NCBI RefSeq assembly: GCF_036373705.1
Contig: NC_089855.1
Coordinates: forward strand, 35,147,219 to 35,211,218
Direction: 5' to 3'
Source: Amia ocellicauda
Lineage: Eukaryota; Chordata; Actinopteri; Amiiformes; Amiidae
Length of the DNA: 64,000 nt
A program made the position numbers and the translations under genes. The notes below the pieces were generated by a model. That model was given only the letters and a program-made list of their open reading frames with translations, did not search any database and was not told where the DNA came from. Below are positions 23,691-36,013 of the stretch, piece by piece (the first letter of the stretch is position 1; each line of letters starts with the position of its first letter).

Positions 23691-23794
23691 TACAAAGCTT
23701 CTAATAAGGGTTTAAAATGTATTTAACACTGACTATGCCACCTTGTGTTTAAGTTCAGTATAACATTGTATAAGGGACATATTATATATATATA

Positions 23795-25015
23795 CACTCA
23801 CCTAAAGGATTATTAGGAACACCATACTAATACTGTGTTTGACCCCCTTTCGCCTTCAGAACTGCCTTAATTCTAGGTGGCATTGATTCAACAAGGTGCT
23901 GAAAGCATTCTTTAGAAATGTTGGCCCATATTGATAGGAGAGCATCTTGCAGTTGATGGAGATTTGTGGGATGCACATCCAGGGCACCAAATTCCCGTTC
24001 CACCACATCCCAAAGATGCTCTATTGGGTTGAGATCTGGTGACTGTGGGGGCCAGTTTAGTACAGTGAACTCATTGTCATGTTCAAGAAACCAATTTGAA
24101 ATGATTGGACCTTTGTGACATGGTGCATTATCCTGCTGGAAGTAGCCATCAGAGGATGGGTACATGGTGGTCATAAAGGGATGGACATGGTCAGAAACAA
24201 TGCTCAGGTAGGCCGTGGCATTTAAACGATGCCCAATTGGCACTAAGGGGCCTAAGGTGTGCCAAGAAAACATCCCCCACACCATTACACCACCACCACC
24301 AGCCTGCACAGTGGTAACAAGGCATGATGGATCCATGTTCTCATTCTGTTTACGCCAAATTCTGACTCTACCATCTGAATGTCTCAACAGAAATCGAGAC
24401 TCATCAGACCAGGCAACATTTTTCCAGTCTTCAACTGTCCAATTTTGGTGAGCTTGTGCAAATTGTAGCCTCTTTTTCCTATTTGTAGTGGAGATGAGTG
24501 GTACCCGGTGGGGTCTTCTGCTGTTGTAGCCCATCCGCCTCAAGGTTGTACGTGTTGTGGCTTCACAAATGCTTTGCTGCATATCTCAGTTGTAACGAGT
24601 GGTTATTTCAGTCAAAGTTGCTCTTCTATCAGCTTGAATCAGTCGGCCCATTCTCCTCTGACCTCTAGCATCAACAAAGCATTTTCGCCCACAGGACTGC
24701 CGCATACTGGATGTTTTTCCCTTTTCACACCATTCTTTGTAAACCCTAGAAATGGTTGTGCGTGAAAATCCCAGTAACTGAGCAGATTGTGAAATACTCA
24801 GACCGGCCCGTCTGGCACCAACAACCATGCCACGCTCAAAATTGCTTAAATCACCTTTCTTTCCCATTCAGACATTCAGTTTGGAGTTCAGGAGATTGTC
24901 TTGACCAGGACCACACCCCTAAATGCATTGAAGCAACTGCCATGTGATTGGTTGGTTAGATAATTGCATTAATGAGAAATTGAACAGGTGTTCCTAATAA
25001 TCCTTTAGGTGAGTG
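23795..25015 (-). mobile_element. Tc1/mariner DD36E transposon copy b
   Basis: Both termini are present: CACTCACCTAAAGG at 23795 and its inverse CCTTTAGGTGAGTG ending at 25015. TA precedes the left end; the right flank is TG, so the target duplication is not intact. It sits exactly at the junction of tandem units 1 and 2. Confidence 0.9.
23827..24867 (-). pseudogene. DD36E transposase with one nonsense codon, copy b
   Basis: Same 346-codon frame as copy a, but codon 94 (CGA, Arg in the uninterrupted copies) is TGA, splitting the frame into 24586-24867 (93 aa) and 23827-24582. All three catalytic residues remain in the downstream part. The identical lesion, together with GAT for GGT next to it, is found in copy c, showing that the two arose by duplication after the mutation. 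Confidence 0.9.
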
Positions 25016-25018
25016 TGA

Positions 25019-25021
<3 letters not shown>

Positions 25022-25057
<36 letters not shown>
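25022..25057. repeat. (GA)n microsatellite
   Basis: About 18 GA units directly after the right terminus of DD36E copy b. Confidence 0.9.
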
Positions 25058-25059
<2 letters not shown>

Positions 25060-26306
25060 ACAAAGCTTTACACTCCATGAGGTATTTTTAGGTTAGGATT
25101 AGACACTTGCAAAACTTTCGTAAAAATAAAAACATTTGATTTTAATCTTTTATGAAACTTATCAATGCTCAATTGAGTTTGTAAGATTTAATGCGATTGC
25201 AACCAACAGAAAACCCCTCCCCTCCCCCCCCCCATTTGTTTCCAAGCGTGAACCTACGGTCGCTTCGATAAATTACTTGCTGTGCAATATTTAATTGATA
25301 TAATAAGGTCTTGACCATTTTGTCATAGTCAGCAGCATGTTTTAGCAGTAACGTGGCTAACATTAACTATGCGATTGTTTTTTTAATCTGGTAGCATTAG
25401 CTAGCTATTTATCTAATAGAGAAATCACCCCAGTTTAACTTTACTGAAATTGTGATAAAAACTAATGTTAAGTTAATTATGAACACATATTGCGTCAACC
25501 AAACAAGAATCAAACTATCAAACTGCACATGGACCCATGTATTATCAAAAATCAAAAACAGAGTGGCAATAACTTATACCTTACACTCAAGATAATCAGC
25601 TGTGCAGAACCCCAACTGCCTTTATTCTCTTCAAAAATACATTTGGAGACAACTAGTGAAAAACAAACGTAATGCCAGAAGAATAGTGAAATCCATTCCC
25701 ATTTTTACAGAGAGAAATACATTATTCAAATCTGAAATGTGAAATTATTTCTGAATATGATTATGATGTAATTAGGTTTTAAATGATTGGATGTGCCATT
25801 GCAACTTACTGAATGTTCAGTCTGAAGTATTTTTGGTGTTCAACTTTGTCGACACCTTTGAGGATTTTGAATTTGAATACTTGGACCAAATCCTCTTGCA
25901 ATTTCTGTTTTCAAGACTGAAAAGATTCAGATCCTTTTGCCCTCATATGTATGAAAATCTTTCCAGGCCTAAATCATTCTGGTAACTCCACTTTCAACTC
26001 TTTCCAGGGTGGAATGTGGTTTTCGTAAAGTGGTTATGAAATCTGAATAGTAACTAATTGTAATAGTATATCCCTAGATTAAATATCTTCCTTTTTTGAC
26101 ATTTTGTATCCCCCCTCCCAATTGTTGGCAAGGAATAACATGACAGTTTAACACAACTATTTATTTTTTTCCTGTGGATGGCTTGGATAACAATTTGGAT
26201 ATAGTCATGGCCCTATTCACACATATGTAAATGGTTTAATATGAAAATTGTCAGAGATATTCAAATTTAAATGAATCACTAAGATTTTCCCTGTCCTGAC
26301 TTTAAG

Positions 26307-26403
26307 ATACAACTTCATCGCCTGGGGCTATTGTCATGCTCATCATTTTACTACTAGTAGTAGGAGCCACTGGACCAACACTTTTCATTCTACATAAAAA
26401 GAG
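26307..26403 (+). CDS. Orphan receptor transmembrane exon, tandem unit 2
   Basis: Identical in sequence and splice sites to the unit 1 segment at 17725-17821: hydrophobic helix IVMLIILLLVVGAT followed by basic HKKR. Again no Ig exon precedes it; upstream lie only the DD36E element and about 1.3 kb of AT-rich spacer. Confidence 0.6.
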
Positions 26404-26694
26404 GTGAATTTGCATGTCAGTTACCATACTTAAAATGCTTAAGTTAATGATAGGTGGACGTAATGTTCTCTTGCAAATTATCTAATTAAAAAGGGTTAGA
26501 TGCTTTGAATAAAGCTATTCTATCATTGGAGAAAATAATCTAATTGAGGGTTTTTATTTTATGTTTGCATTTTTCCTGTTTAATTAATACATTTTATTTA
26601 CCAGTAATAACGCTGATAATGCATGCATTGTCAAAACAAATAAAAATACACAAGTAAATAAATATACAATTTTAATAATTTTCTTAATTTCTAG

Positions 26695-26728
26695 GTGGTG
26701 GCCTTTTTCTTCTAACAACAGAGGTCAG
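26695..26728 (+). CDS. Short cytoplasmic exon, tandem unit 2
   Basis: Same 34-bp segment and splice sites as at 18112-18145, encoding W-W-P-F-S-S-N-N-R-G-Q after joining. Confidence 0.5.
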
Positions 26729-27850
26729 GTAAATGTGCTTTTTTTTTTGAGGGTTTTGAATGTAACTTTTCTGACTCCACATGCAACAGCACTCAGAACT
26801 GGAGACCTGTGTTCATTTAGTCAGCATTTATCTAATTTCAGTCACAGTCTCTCAAGTCACCTAAAACTGTGTGTTTTCATAAACTCGCTCTGAGAGTGAC
26901 AGAACCCTCTCTGGCCCTTTGATCTGATGTAGTAACTCAGAGCAGAACATTAAACCAAACGAATGTTCCGGCAGGAAACTCACAGTACTCAGTGCTTTAC
27001 ACACAACAGCTACAAACACCAAAGCTAAGCCCACTGGCTAACACAGAATCTGAACACTCAATGAACAGCAGGAATAGTACATTTAAACTCACCTTAAAAA
27101 CAGATTCATCTCCCCCTCCCCAGCCTCCACCTGTCCTGGCTCTCCCATCAAGGCAATTACCTAATTACTGGCAGACTAGGGCCCCTTGAGGGGCAATGCC
27201 AAAGCCACAGGAAAATAATTGTTTATTATTAAATAAACACTTGTTAATAAACATTACTTTATCGCATAAGTTCTCCTAACTGAACTACAGAGCACCCTCT
27301 GGCTGCTCCATCTGCAAAATGTATGTCTGAAAACATAATGACTTGCTGTGAAGGATGTGATGATGCAGATTACAGTTACTCCCCTTTAGTACTTTAGACT
27401 TAAACTTTAGATTAAATCATTAAATACATGTCATATAAATGCTTTTGTTATTGTCAATGTAAGGCCTGATGACACTGATGTAGAGGTGATTCCTAATTCT
27501 ATGCTCCAGCTACCACATTCCATGTGAATAAAGTACTACTTGCGGTGTAACTCAGATGACACAGATGACACAGATGTCATCTGTGCCACAGATGACAAAT
27601 TACCCTTATCGATGTGCCACAGGATAACACCGTGTAACAATTTTTTTCATTTTTTTATTTTTTTGTTCCTTGGTAGTAAGTGTTATTTCCTAATTGCTTA
27701 TGCCTGAGAAGTATAGAAAATGGCTATTATTCCCCACAAACTTTGCTTTTTTCCAGGTATACCAGGTTCTTATGAAGAAAGTGTCCCTGATTCAACTTAT
27801 TGCTCTTATTCAATTTCATACTGTTGATTTTTTCTCACTCTTTCTTTCAG

Positions 27851-27991
27851 GCAAATTATTGTGGGCAAGGTGGTAGAATACCACTTCCAACCACTTCACC
27901 CATTGGAGATCCACCGGAAAGTGAGGAAGATGAAGTGGGGAGTCCACAAAGTGCAGGCCAAATGCAGGAAATCCAGGAAGGGTCCACTTGA
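27851..27991 (+). CDS. Acidic cytoplasmic-tail terminal exon, tandem unit 2
   Basis: Same as 19403-19543 (ANYCGQGG...EGST-stop), with acceptor TTTCTTTCAG intact. No difference from unit 1 was noted within the exon. Confidence 0.45.
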   Translation, partial: ANYCGQGGRIPLPTTSPIGDPPESEEDEVGSPQSAGQMQEIQEGST

Positions 27992-30900
27992 CAACATTAC
28001 AGCAGCGGGACTGTATTTCACAGTATGCTGTTCCTTACATATGCCTTACCAACACTGTAAATACTGCACAGGTGTGATGCTGCTGACTAGTTTAGGAGAA
28101 TAGTTTCTCAATAATTTCATCCAGATTTCAATCTTACACAACACCTTGGAGAGAAACTGGCATGACAAATGGAGAGGAGACCACAGAGGCAAACATCCCA
28201 GACAGCACAAGAAAAAAATTACATGAATCTGCTTTGTGTCCCGTCCAGTTCACCCAGACCTCGGCTGCTTATCTGGTGTTCTCCTTAACCTACCCACCAA
28301 GGTCAGGATGGCACTGACTCTAAACACCTTTCAGCATCTGCTCAAGAGATAAGCCTACTTGTTGAGGAAGTAAATAGTAATAGCTTAAAGGTGAAGCAGG
28401 TCCATTCCTACTGTAAGAGAATTTGATATGCTTGGTTTTTCAGTCAATCTAAATAAATAGTTTAACTGAAAACTCATAGGTCAATTGGTTTCTCTTTTAA
28501 GATTCATTTTAGAGGTAAGATGCGTTCAAGTCACAGATGTGCAATAATCATTTATTTGTGACAAAAATAGAAAATGAATATCATTCAATTATATTACTAA
28601 ATAAGTAATATTAAGCTTCTGCTGGATTACAGAAAGACACAGATAATACCTGATTCCTCACAGGGCAGCTTAGATCAGTCTGGTCAGGCAGGCAGCGGGT
28701 GTGTCTCTCTCTCTTCCTCCTGCTCTTCTTCTTGTCATTGTCTCCTTCTTCTTCTTTTTGTCTGTTCCTTCTTTTATAAGGTTTTACTTTGACCAATCAC
28801 ATTTTGGCAGCATGACACTATGAGAAGGGTGCTCGATATAAATGTAACTTAAAAGTGGGGGTCTTTGAAATTTGGCTAGGAGCCAGTCAGAGGACTCTGG
28901 ACACATAGTTAAGCTAGGGTCTACCAGAGCCCCTTGGAATGTAGGGAACTAGGATAAAGGGAAGAAGTCAATTTCCTGTACCAAACCAGATAGCATAGAA
29001 TTTCCCATAGAAAAAATCATTCTAACAAATAATATCTTACAGTACAATTTTGGTTTTATGTGGCTTTACAGGTTGCAATTAGTGCATATGTGTGACGCAT
29101 GGCGTGGCACAGAAGTGTAGAACCAGGCACGTGCACAGGTAAGGCTCAACCTCACATGCCCTTTTTCCGTAAGACTTCCAAAGTGGCCTTTTTCCCGAGC
29201 ACCTGCCCCCCGGACCGCACTTTGGCGGTAGAACACAGGTGCGTAGGAGCACAGCGTACTTAAACAAGTGAGGGGTTGATGGCCAGTAAACAGGAGCAGG
29301 TCAAGAACAGTGGTCGAGGGGACAGGCAGGAGGTCAGGCGATTGGGCAAACAAACCAGAAGGGGCAATCCAGGAAGCAATGGTAAAAGCAGGTAAGCAAA
29401 AGGTCAAATGGATACAGCAGGCAAAGTATCAGAAATGCTTAGAAACGATACCGGAAAGTAATCAAGACTTAGCAATAAGAGTCTGTAGCAGAGGGGTTTA
29501 AATAAGAGGAATATTGTGGGCTGGAAACTGTGGAAGGTGGTGCAAGTCCAATGGGAGGAGAAGGAAAAGATAGCAGTGGATGGAGAAGCTGAGTGAATGA
29601 CAGGAGTGTTTTGATTAGGATGGTGGTAAACAGTGGAAGTGTGGAGGGAGGATGACACAATATGTAATATGTATGGCATTTTTCCAATTGATCTTTTGCC
29701 CCAGCCAACAAACCTTTCCTCCACTTTTAACAGACCAGAAAAAGAGGAGGCATTAAGAAAGAATAAATTGTATTTGTTACTTACACCAAATCGGAGCACA
29801 GGATATTACTGGACATTCACGTCTGCTGACAATGAGGGGAGCATGTGCAAAAGGATGTTTACATCCTTATGAAGTACATAAACCATCATCACAAGCACTG
29901 AGGAGGACTGAGGGAAGACATTGGTGTGGAATAGCATTGGGGGAAAAACATTTACATAATGATATGTTACATATAGCCTGTAAAGTACATTAGATATAAC
30001 TTTACTCTCTGAAGTCAGTCTGTCAGTCTTTTAATTTTACACCTCTACAAACCAATTTGTCCTGTTTCTGTTACATGTGAAGGTGTTAAATAATATGTAT
30101 AGGATAGATAGAATGGCTTGAAGCCATAGGAATTCAATATGTCTTTATGTGAAGGTCTTTATAAAGGACCACACAAAAGATAGTATATAATAGCATAAAA
30201 AGTAATCAACTTCATGAACAATTTGAGACATGTTCTTTAGAGAAGACTTCCAGACTTTGCAGTAACATCACGATGGATTATGCTTACATGTTCTCCTAGT
30301 AGGCAAATGTAACCCCCTGGTCAAGCCTGGCACAGGGGTTTATATAAGTCTTTAATACAGGGAAACAATGGGGTTTTGTAAATTCTTTGTTTTCTACAGG
30401 CCATGGAAATTAAGTGTATTCACTATCAATACCCATGTAAATAGTTTAAGAAGTAATGTATTTTTGTTACAAATCCAGAACCTCTCAGTTTTTTCGGGTT
30501 TTGTTGTTGGAGGGGACACAAATAAAGGGTAAACAACAACAGTATGGAGGAGTGCGAGGGAGTGGGAGCAAGCGAGCGAGAGAGGGGAGACAAGACCGGT
30601 GGCAGGAGTTGCAGAGGGAGAAACATTAAAAAAGTATGGTCTGAGAGATTTCCCCATCTGGCAACCAAGGTTTTCTTATTTCGACCTGAATAAGAGAGGA
30701 GGGGAAGGACGCAGGAAAGGGGAACAAAGTTTTGGGAAAGGAATACTAACTTCCTGAAGAGGAGACAGAAAGGAGAAAAAGTGTTGGAGTTTTGCGAGTA
30801 AAGTGGTTATTTGGCTGAAAAGAAAACTAGGGATCTTACCATATTTTTTAAGTAACCATAAGATTTATCTGCAATTTGAACTATAAATTAAAATGTGTAA

Positions 30901-31118
30901 ATATATATTTCACTGAAGCAAAGAAAAATGCAAAACTGATGGACTTTTTTTTTTAAGTCGTTTGATTTTTTTTTACCAACTGATTCCCTGTAAATGGACA
31001 TTAATTTTCTGGACTTGTATTGTAAATAGTTGTGTTTGGACGGTTATTTTTTCAAAGGAGACAAGGACTTTCTTTATTTTCTTTATGAAAATAACCCATC
31101 GAGGGATGGACTCCACTA

Positions 31119-31278
31119 TAGGGTCGGCCGTGCACCGGCTCCGGAGCCTGGAGCCAGCTCCAGGACCTAGAGCCAGAGCGGAGCTGGACAGCTTTTGTTA
31201 GTTGTGCTCTGGAGCCAGAGCGGAGCTCATCGGAGCGCTCTGGAGCCTGGAGCTGGAGCTGAGGTCATGGAGCTTCTC
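31119..31278. repeat. GGAGCC/GGAGCT hexamer-rich segment, unit 2
   Basis: Copy of 22671-22830. Confidence 0.5.
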
Positions 31279-31711
31279 CACTCTTTCCCCCGTTCATTAA
31301 ACTCACTCAGATATTAAGTCCAGTTTTCTTAAATTAACAAAATATGTAACTTCATAGGCATTGTTGTATGTTGGGGGTTATAAAATAAGATCAATTCTCA
31401 CTCCAGCTATTAGTACATAATACATTATTTTGTATTAATTGTAATTATATGACACCTTCACTTTCTCACACCTCTCACTTTCCTAGAAGTGATTCTATAA
31501 TCTCAGGGCATCTCTCATAAACCACCAAGAAGTAAAGTCCATTTTAACTTTAAAGTTTTAAGTATTTACACATTATTTTATTCAAACCAAATTCTCCAAA
31601 CAGGGAGTTGCCTTGTTTGCCACTTTTGAGATACGAAAATACCCAATCGATTGCAGTACTTAAAATAACCGGACATCTTCCAAAACACTGGACAGGGGGT
31701 CAAAGTACATG

Positions 31712-32140
31712 CACTACATGGTCAAAAATATGTGGACACCTGCTCGTCAAACATCTCATTCCAAAATCATGGGCATTAATATGGAGTTGGTCCCCCCTTT
31801 GATGCAATAACAGCCTCCACTCCACTCCATTAGTGAGGTTGGGCACTGATGTTGGGCAATCAGCCCTGGCTCACAGTCGGCTTTTCCATTCATCCCATAG
31901 GTGGGATGGGGTTAAAGTCAGGGCTCTGTGCAGGCCAGTCAAGTACTTCCACGCCAATCTCGACAAACTATTTTTGCATGGACCTTACTTTGTGACCAAC
32001 AAAAGACTATTTTTATGTGCTACGTACTTCAGCACTCAACAGTCCTGTTCTGTGAGCTTGTATGGCTGACCACTTCGCGGCTGAGCTGTTGTTCCTAGAT
32101 GTTTCCTCTTAACAATAACAGCACTTGTAGTGGGTCACTA
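31712..32140 (-). mobile_element. Deleted Tc1-like element, unit 2
   Basis: Copy of 23264-23690, with the terminus CACTACATGGTCAAAAATAT at 31712; its right terminus is cut off by the unit 2/3 junction. Confidence 0.7.
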
Positions 32141-32242
32141 CAAAGCTTCTAATAAGGGTTTAAAATGTATTTAACACTGACTATGCCACCTTGTGTTTAA
32201 GTTCAGTATAACATTGTATAAGGGACATATTATATATATATA

Positions 32243-33463
32243 CACTCACCTAAAGGATTATTAGGAACACCATACTAATACTGTGTTTGACCCCCTTTCG
32301 CCTTCAGAACTGCCTTAATTCTACGTGGCATTGATTCAACAAGGTGCTGAAAGCATTCTTTAGAAATGTTGGCCCATATTGATAGGAGAGCATCTTGCAG
32401 TTGATGGAGATTTGTGGGATGCACATCCAGGGCACCAAATTCCCATTCCACCACATCCCAAAGATGCTCTATTGGGTTGAGATCTGGTGACTGTGGGGGC
32501 CAGTTTAGTACAGTGAACTCATTGTCATGTTCAAGAAACCAATTTGAAATGATTGGACCTTTGTGACATGGTGCATTATCCTGCTGGAAGTAGCCATCAG
32601 AGGATGGGTACATGGTGGTCATAAAGGGATGGACATGGTCAGAAACAATGCTCAGGTAGGCCGTGGCATTTAAACGATGCCCAATTGGCACTAAGGGGCC
32701 TAAGGTGTGCCAAGAAAACATCCCCCACACCATTACACCACCACCACCAGCCTGCACAGTGGTAACAAGGCATGATGGATCCATGTTCTCATTCTGTTTA
32801 CGCCAAATTCTGACTCTACCATCTGAATGTCTCAACAGAAATCGAGACTCATCAGACCAGGCAACATTTTTCCAGTCTTCAACTGTCCAATTTTGGTGAG
32901 CTTGTGCAAATTGTAGCCTCTTTTTCCTATTTGTAGTGGAGATGAGTGGTACCCGGTGGGGTCTTCTGCTGTTGTAGCCCATCCGCCTCAAGGTTGTACG
33001 TGTTGTGGCTTCACAAATGCTTTGCTGCATATCTCAGTTGTAACGAGTGGTTATTTCAGTCAAAGTTGCTCTTCTATCAGCTTGAATCAGTCGGCCCATT
33101 CTCCTCTGACCTCTAGCATCAACAAAGCATTTTCGCCCACAGGACTGCCGCATACTGGATGTTTTTCCCTTTTCACACCATTCTTTGTAAACCCTAGAAA
33201 TGGTTGTGCGTGAAAATCCCAGTAACTGAGCAGATTGTGAAATACTCAGACCGGCCCGTCTGGCACCAACAACCATGCCACGCTCAAAATTGCTTAAATC
33301 ACCTTTCTTTCCCATTCAGACATTCAGTTTGGAGTTCAGGAGATTGTCTTGACCAGGACCACACCCCTAAATGCATTGAAGCAACTGCCATGTGATTGGT
33401 TGGTTAGATAATTGCATTAATGAGAAATTGAACAGGTGTTCCTAATAATCCTTTAGGTGAGTG
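32243..33463 (-). mobile_element. Tc1/mariner DD36E transposon copy c
   Basis: Both termini present; it lies at the junction of tandem units 2 and 3 and shares the right flank GTGAGGTGAGAGAG with copy b. Confidence 0.9.
32275..33315 (-). pseudogene. DD36E transposase with the same nonsense codon, copy c
   Basis: Same TGA at codon 94 as copy b. It differs from b at a few codons (for example W291 versus R, and R331 versus P). Catalytic D155, D246 and E283 are retained downstream of the stop. Confidence 0.9.
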
Positions 33464-33466
33464 TGA

Positions 33467-33470
<4 letters not shown>

Positions 33471-33501
<31 letters not shown>
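33471..33501. repeat. (GA)n microsatellite
   Basis: GA run after DD36E copy c, shorter than in unit 2. Confidence 0.9.
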
Positions 33502-33503
<2 letters not shown>

Positions 33504-34327
33504 ACAAAGCTTTACACTCCATGAGGTATTTTTAGGTTAGGATTAGACACTTGCAAAACTTTCGTAAAAATAAAAACATTTGATTTTAATCTTTTATGAA
33601 ACTTATCAATGCTCAATTGAGTTTGTAAGATTTAATGCGATTGCAACCAACAGAAAACCCCTCCCCTCCCCCCCCCCATTTGTTTCCAAGCGTGAACCTA
33701 CGGTCGCTTCGATAAATTACTTGCTGTGCAATATTTAATTGATATAATAAGGTCTTGACCATTTTGTCATAGTCAGCAGCATGTTTTAGCAGTAACGTGG
33801 CTAACATTAACTATGCGATTGTTTTTTTAATCTGGTAGCATTAGCTAGCTATTTTGGTGTTCAACTTTGTCGACACCTTTGAGGATTTTGAATTTGAATA
33901 CTTGGACCAAATCCTCTTGCAATTTCTGTTTTCAAGACTGAAAAGATTCAGATCCTTTTGCCCTCATATGTATGAAAATCTTTCCAGGCCTAAATCATTC
34001 TGGTAACTCCACTTTCAACTCTTTCCAGGGTGGAATGTGGTTTTCGTAAAGTGGTTATGAAATCTGAATAGTAACTAATTGTAATAGTATATCCCTAGAT
34101 TAAGTATCTTCCTTTTTTGACATTTTGTATCCCCCCTCCCAATTGTTGGCAAGGAATAACATGACAGTTTAACACAACTATTTATTTTTTTCCTGTGGAT
34201 GGCTTGGATAACAATTTGGATATAGTCATGGCCCTATTCACACATATGTAAATGGTTTAATATGAAAATTGTCAGAGATATTCAAATTTAAATGAATCAC
34301 TAAGATTTTCCCTGTCCTGACTTTAAG

Positions 34328-34424
34328 ATACAACTTCATCGCCTGGGGCTATTGTCATGCTCATCATTTTACTACTAGTAGTAGGAGCCACTGGACCAAC
34401 ACTTTTCATTTTACATAAAAAGAG
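34328..34424 (+). CDS. Orphan receptor transmembrane exon, tandem unit 3
   Basis: Same as 17725-17821 except for one base (CTA to TTA, both Leu, in F-I-L-H). The 421-bp deletion upstream leaves only about 860 bp between the transposon and this exon. Confidence 0.6.
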
Positions 34425-34715
34425 GTGAATTTGCATGTCAGTTACCATACTTAAAATGCTTAAGTTAATGATAGGTGGACGTAATGTTCTCTTGCAAATT
34501 ATCTAATTAAAAAGGGTTAGATGCTTTGAATAAAGCTATTCTATCATTGGAGAAAATAATCTAATTGAGGGTTTTTATTTTATGTTTGCATTTTTCCTGT
34601 TTAATTAATACATTTTATTTACCAGTAATAACGCTGATAATGCATGCATTGTCAAAACAAATAAAAATACACAAGTAAATAAATATACAATTTTAATAAT
34701 TTTCTTAATTTCTAG

Positions 34716-34749
34716 GTGGTGGCCTTTTTCTTCTAACAACAGAGGTCAG
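34716..34749 (+). CDS. Short cytoplasmic exon, tandem unit 3
   Basis: Same 34-bp segment and splice sites as in units 1 and 2. Confidence 0.5.
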
Positions 34750-35872
34750 GTAAATGTGCTTTTTTTTTTTGAGGGTTTTGAATGTAACTTTTCTGACTCC
34801 ACATGCAACAGCACTCAGAACTGGAGACCTGTGTTCATTTAGTCAGCATTTATCTAATTTCAGTCACAGTCTCTCAAGTCACCTAAAACTGTGTGTGTTC
34901 ATAAACTCGCTCTGAGAGTGACAGAACCCTCTCTGGCCCTTTGATCTGATGTAGTAACTCAGAGCAGAACATTAAACCAAACGAATGTTCCGGCAGGAAA
35001 CTCACAGTACTCAGTGCTTTACACACAACAGCTACAAACACCAAAGCTAAGCCCACTGGCTAACACAGAATCTGAACACTCAATGAACAGCAGGAATAGT
35101 ACATTTAAACTCACCTTAAAAACAGATTCATCTCCCCCTCCCCAGCCTCCACCTGTCCTGGCTCTCCCATCAAGGCAATTACCTAATTACTGGCAGACTA
35201 GGGCCCCTTGAGGGGCAATGCCAAAGCCACAGGAAAATAATTGTTTATTATTAAATAAACACTTGTTAATAAACATTACTTTATCGCATAAGTTCTCCTA
35301 ACTGAACTACAGAGCACCCTCTGGCTGCTCCATCTGCAAAATGTATGTCTGAAAACATAATGACTTGCTGTGAAGGATGTGATGATGCAGATTACAGTTA
35401 CTCCCCTTTAGTACTTTAGACTTAAACTTTAGATTAAATCATTAAATACATGTCATATAAATGCTTTTGTTATTGTCAATGTAAGGCCTGATGACACTGA
35501 TGTAGAGGTGATTCCTAATTCTATGCTCCAGCTACCACATTCCATGTGAATAAAGTACTACTTGCGGTGTAACTCAGATGACACAGATGACACAGATGTC
35601 ATCTGTGCCACAGATGACAAATTACCCTTATCGATGTGCCACAGGATAACACCGTGTAACAATTTTTTTCATTTTTTTATTTTTTTGTTCCTTGGTAGTA
35701 AGTGTTATTTCCTAATTGCTTATGCCTGAGAAGTATAGAAAATGGCTATTATTCCCCACAAACTTTGCTTTTTTCCAGGTATACCAGGTTCTTATGAAGA
35801 AAGTGTCCCTGATTCAACTTATTGCTCTTATTCAATTTCATACTGTTGATTTTTTCTCACTCTTTCTTTCAG

Positions 35873-36013
35873 GCAAATTATTGTGGGCAAGGTGGTAGAA
35901 TACCACTTCCAACCACTTCACCCATTGGAGATCCACCGGAAAGTGAGGAAGATGAAGTGGGGAGTCCACAAAGTGCAGGCCAAATGCAGGAAATCCAGGA
36001 AGGGTCCACTTGA
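35873..36013 (+). CDS. Acidic cytoplasmic-tail terminal exon, tandem unit 3
   Basis: Same as 19403-19543 and 27851-27991, frame and acceptor intact. Confidence 0.45.
   Translation, partial: ANYCGQGGRIPLPTTSPIGDPPESEEDEVGSPQSAGQMQEIQEGST

Larger units (their letters stand above)
14961..23794. repeat. Tandem unit 1 of 3 (about 8.8 kb)
   Basis: Direct tandem repeat with units 2 (23795-32242) and 3 (32243-about 39735), nearly identical by eye over thousands of bases. It begins exactly at the left terminus of a Tc1/mariner-type element and ends in a TATATATATA tract. Relative to the others it keeps 16681-17038 and 18966-19137, and has (TA)n in place of the right terminus of its leading transposon. 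It carries transmembrane and tail exons of an unknown receptor, an unclassified repeat around 20600-21060, and a Tc1 relic at its right end. Confidence 0.9.
23795..32242. repeat. Tandem unit 2 of 3 (about 8.4 kb)
   Basis: Direct repeat of unit 1. It lacks the 16681-17038 segment (junction at about 25620). It replaces 18966-19137 by a short CAGATGACA-based patch (about 27553-27595) that unit 3 shares. Its DD36E transposase shares a stop codon with unit 3. Units 2 and 3 are therefore sister copies. Confidence 0.9.

Noticed and set aside
23795-33501. Regularly spaced identical blocks that might suggest a CRISPR-like array
   Set aside because: The repeats are kilobase transposons and tandem gene-segment duplications, not short repeats with unique spacers.
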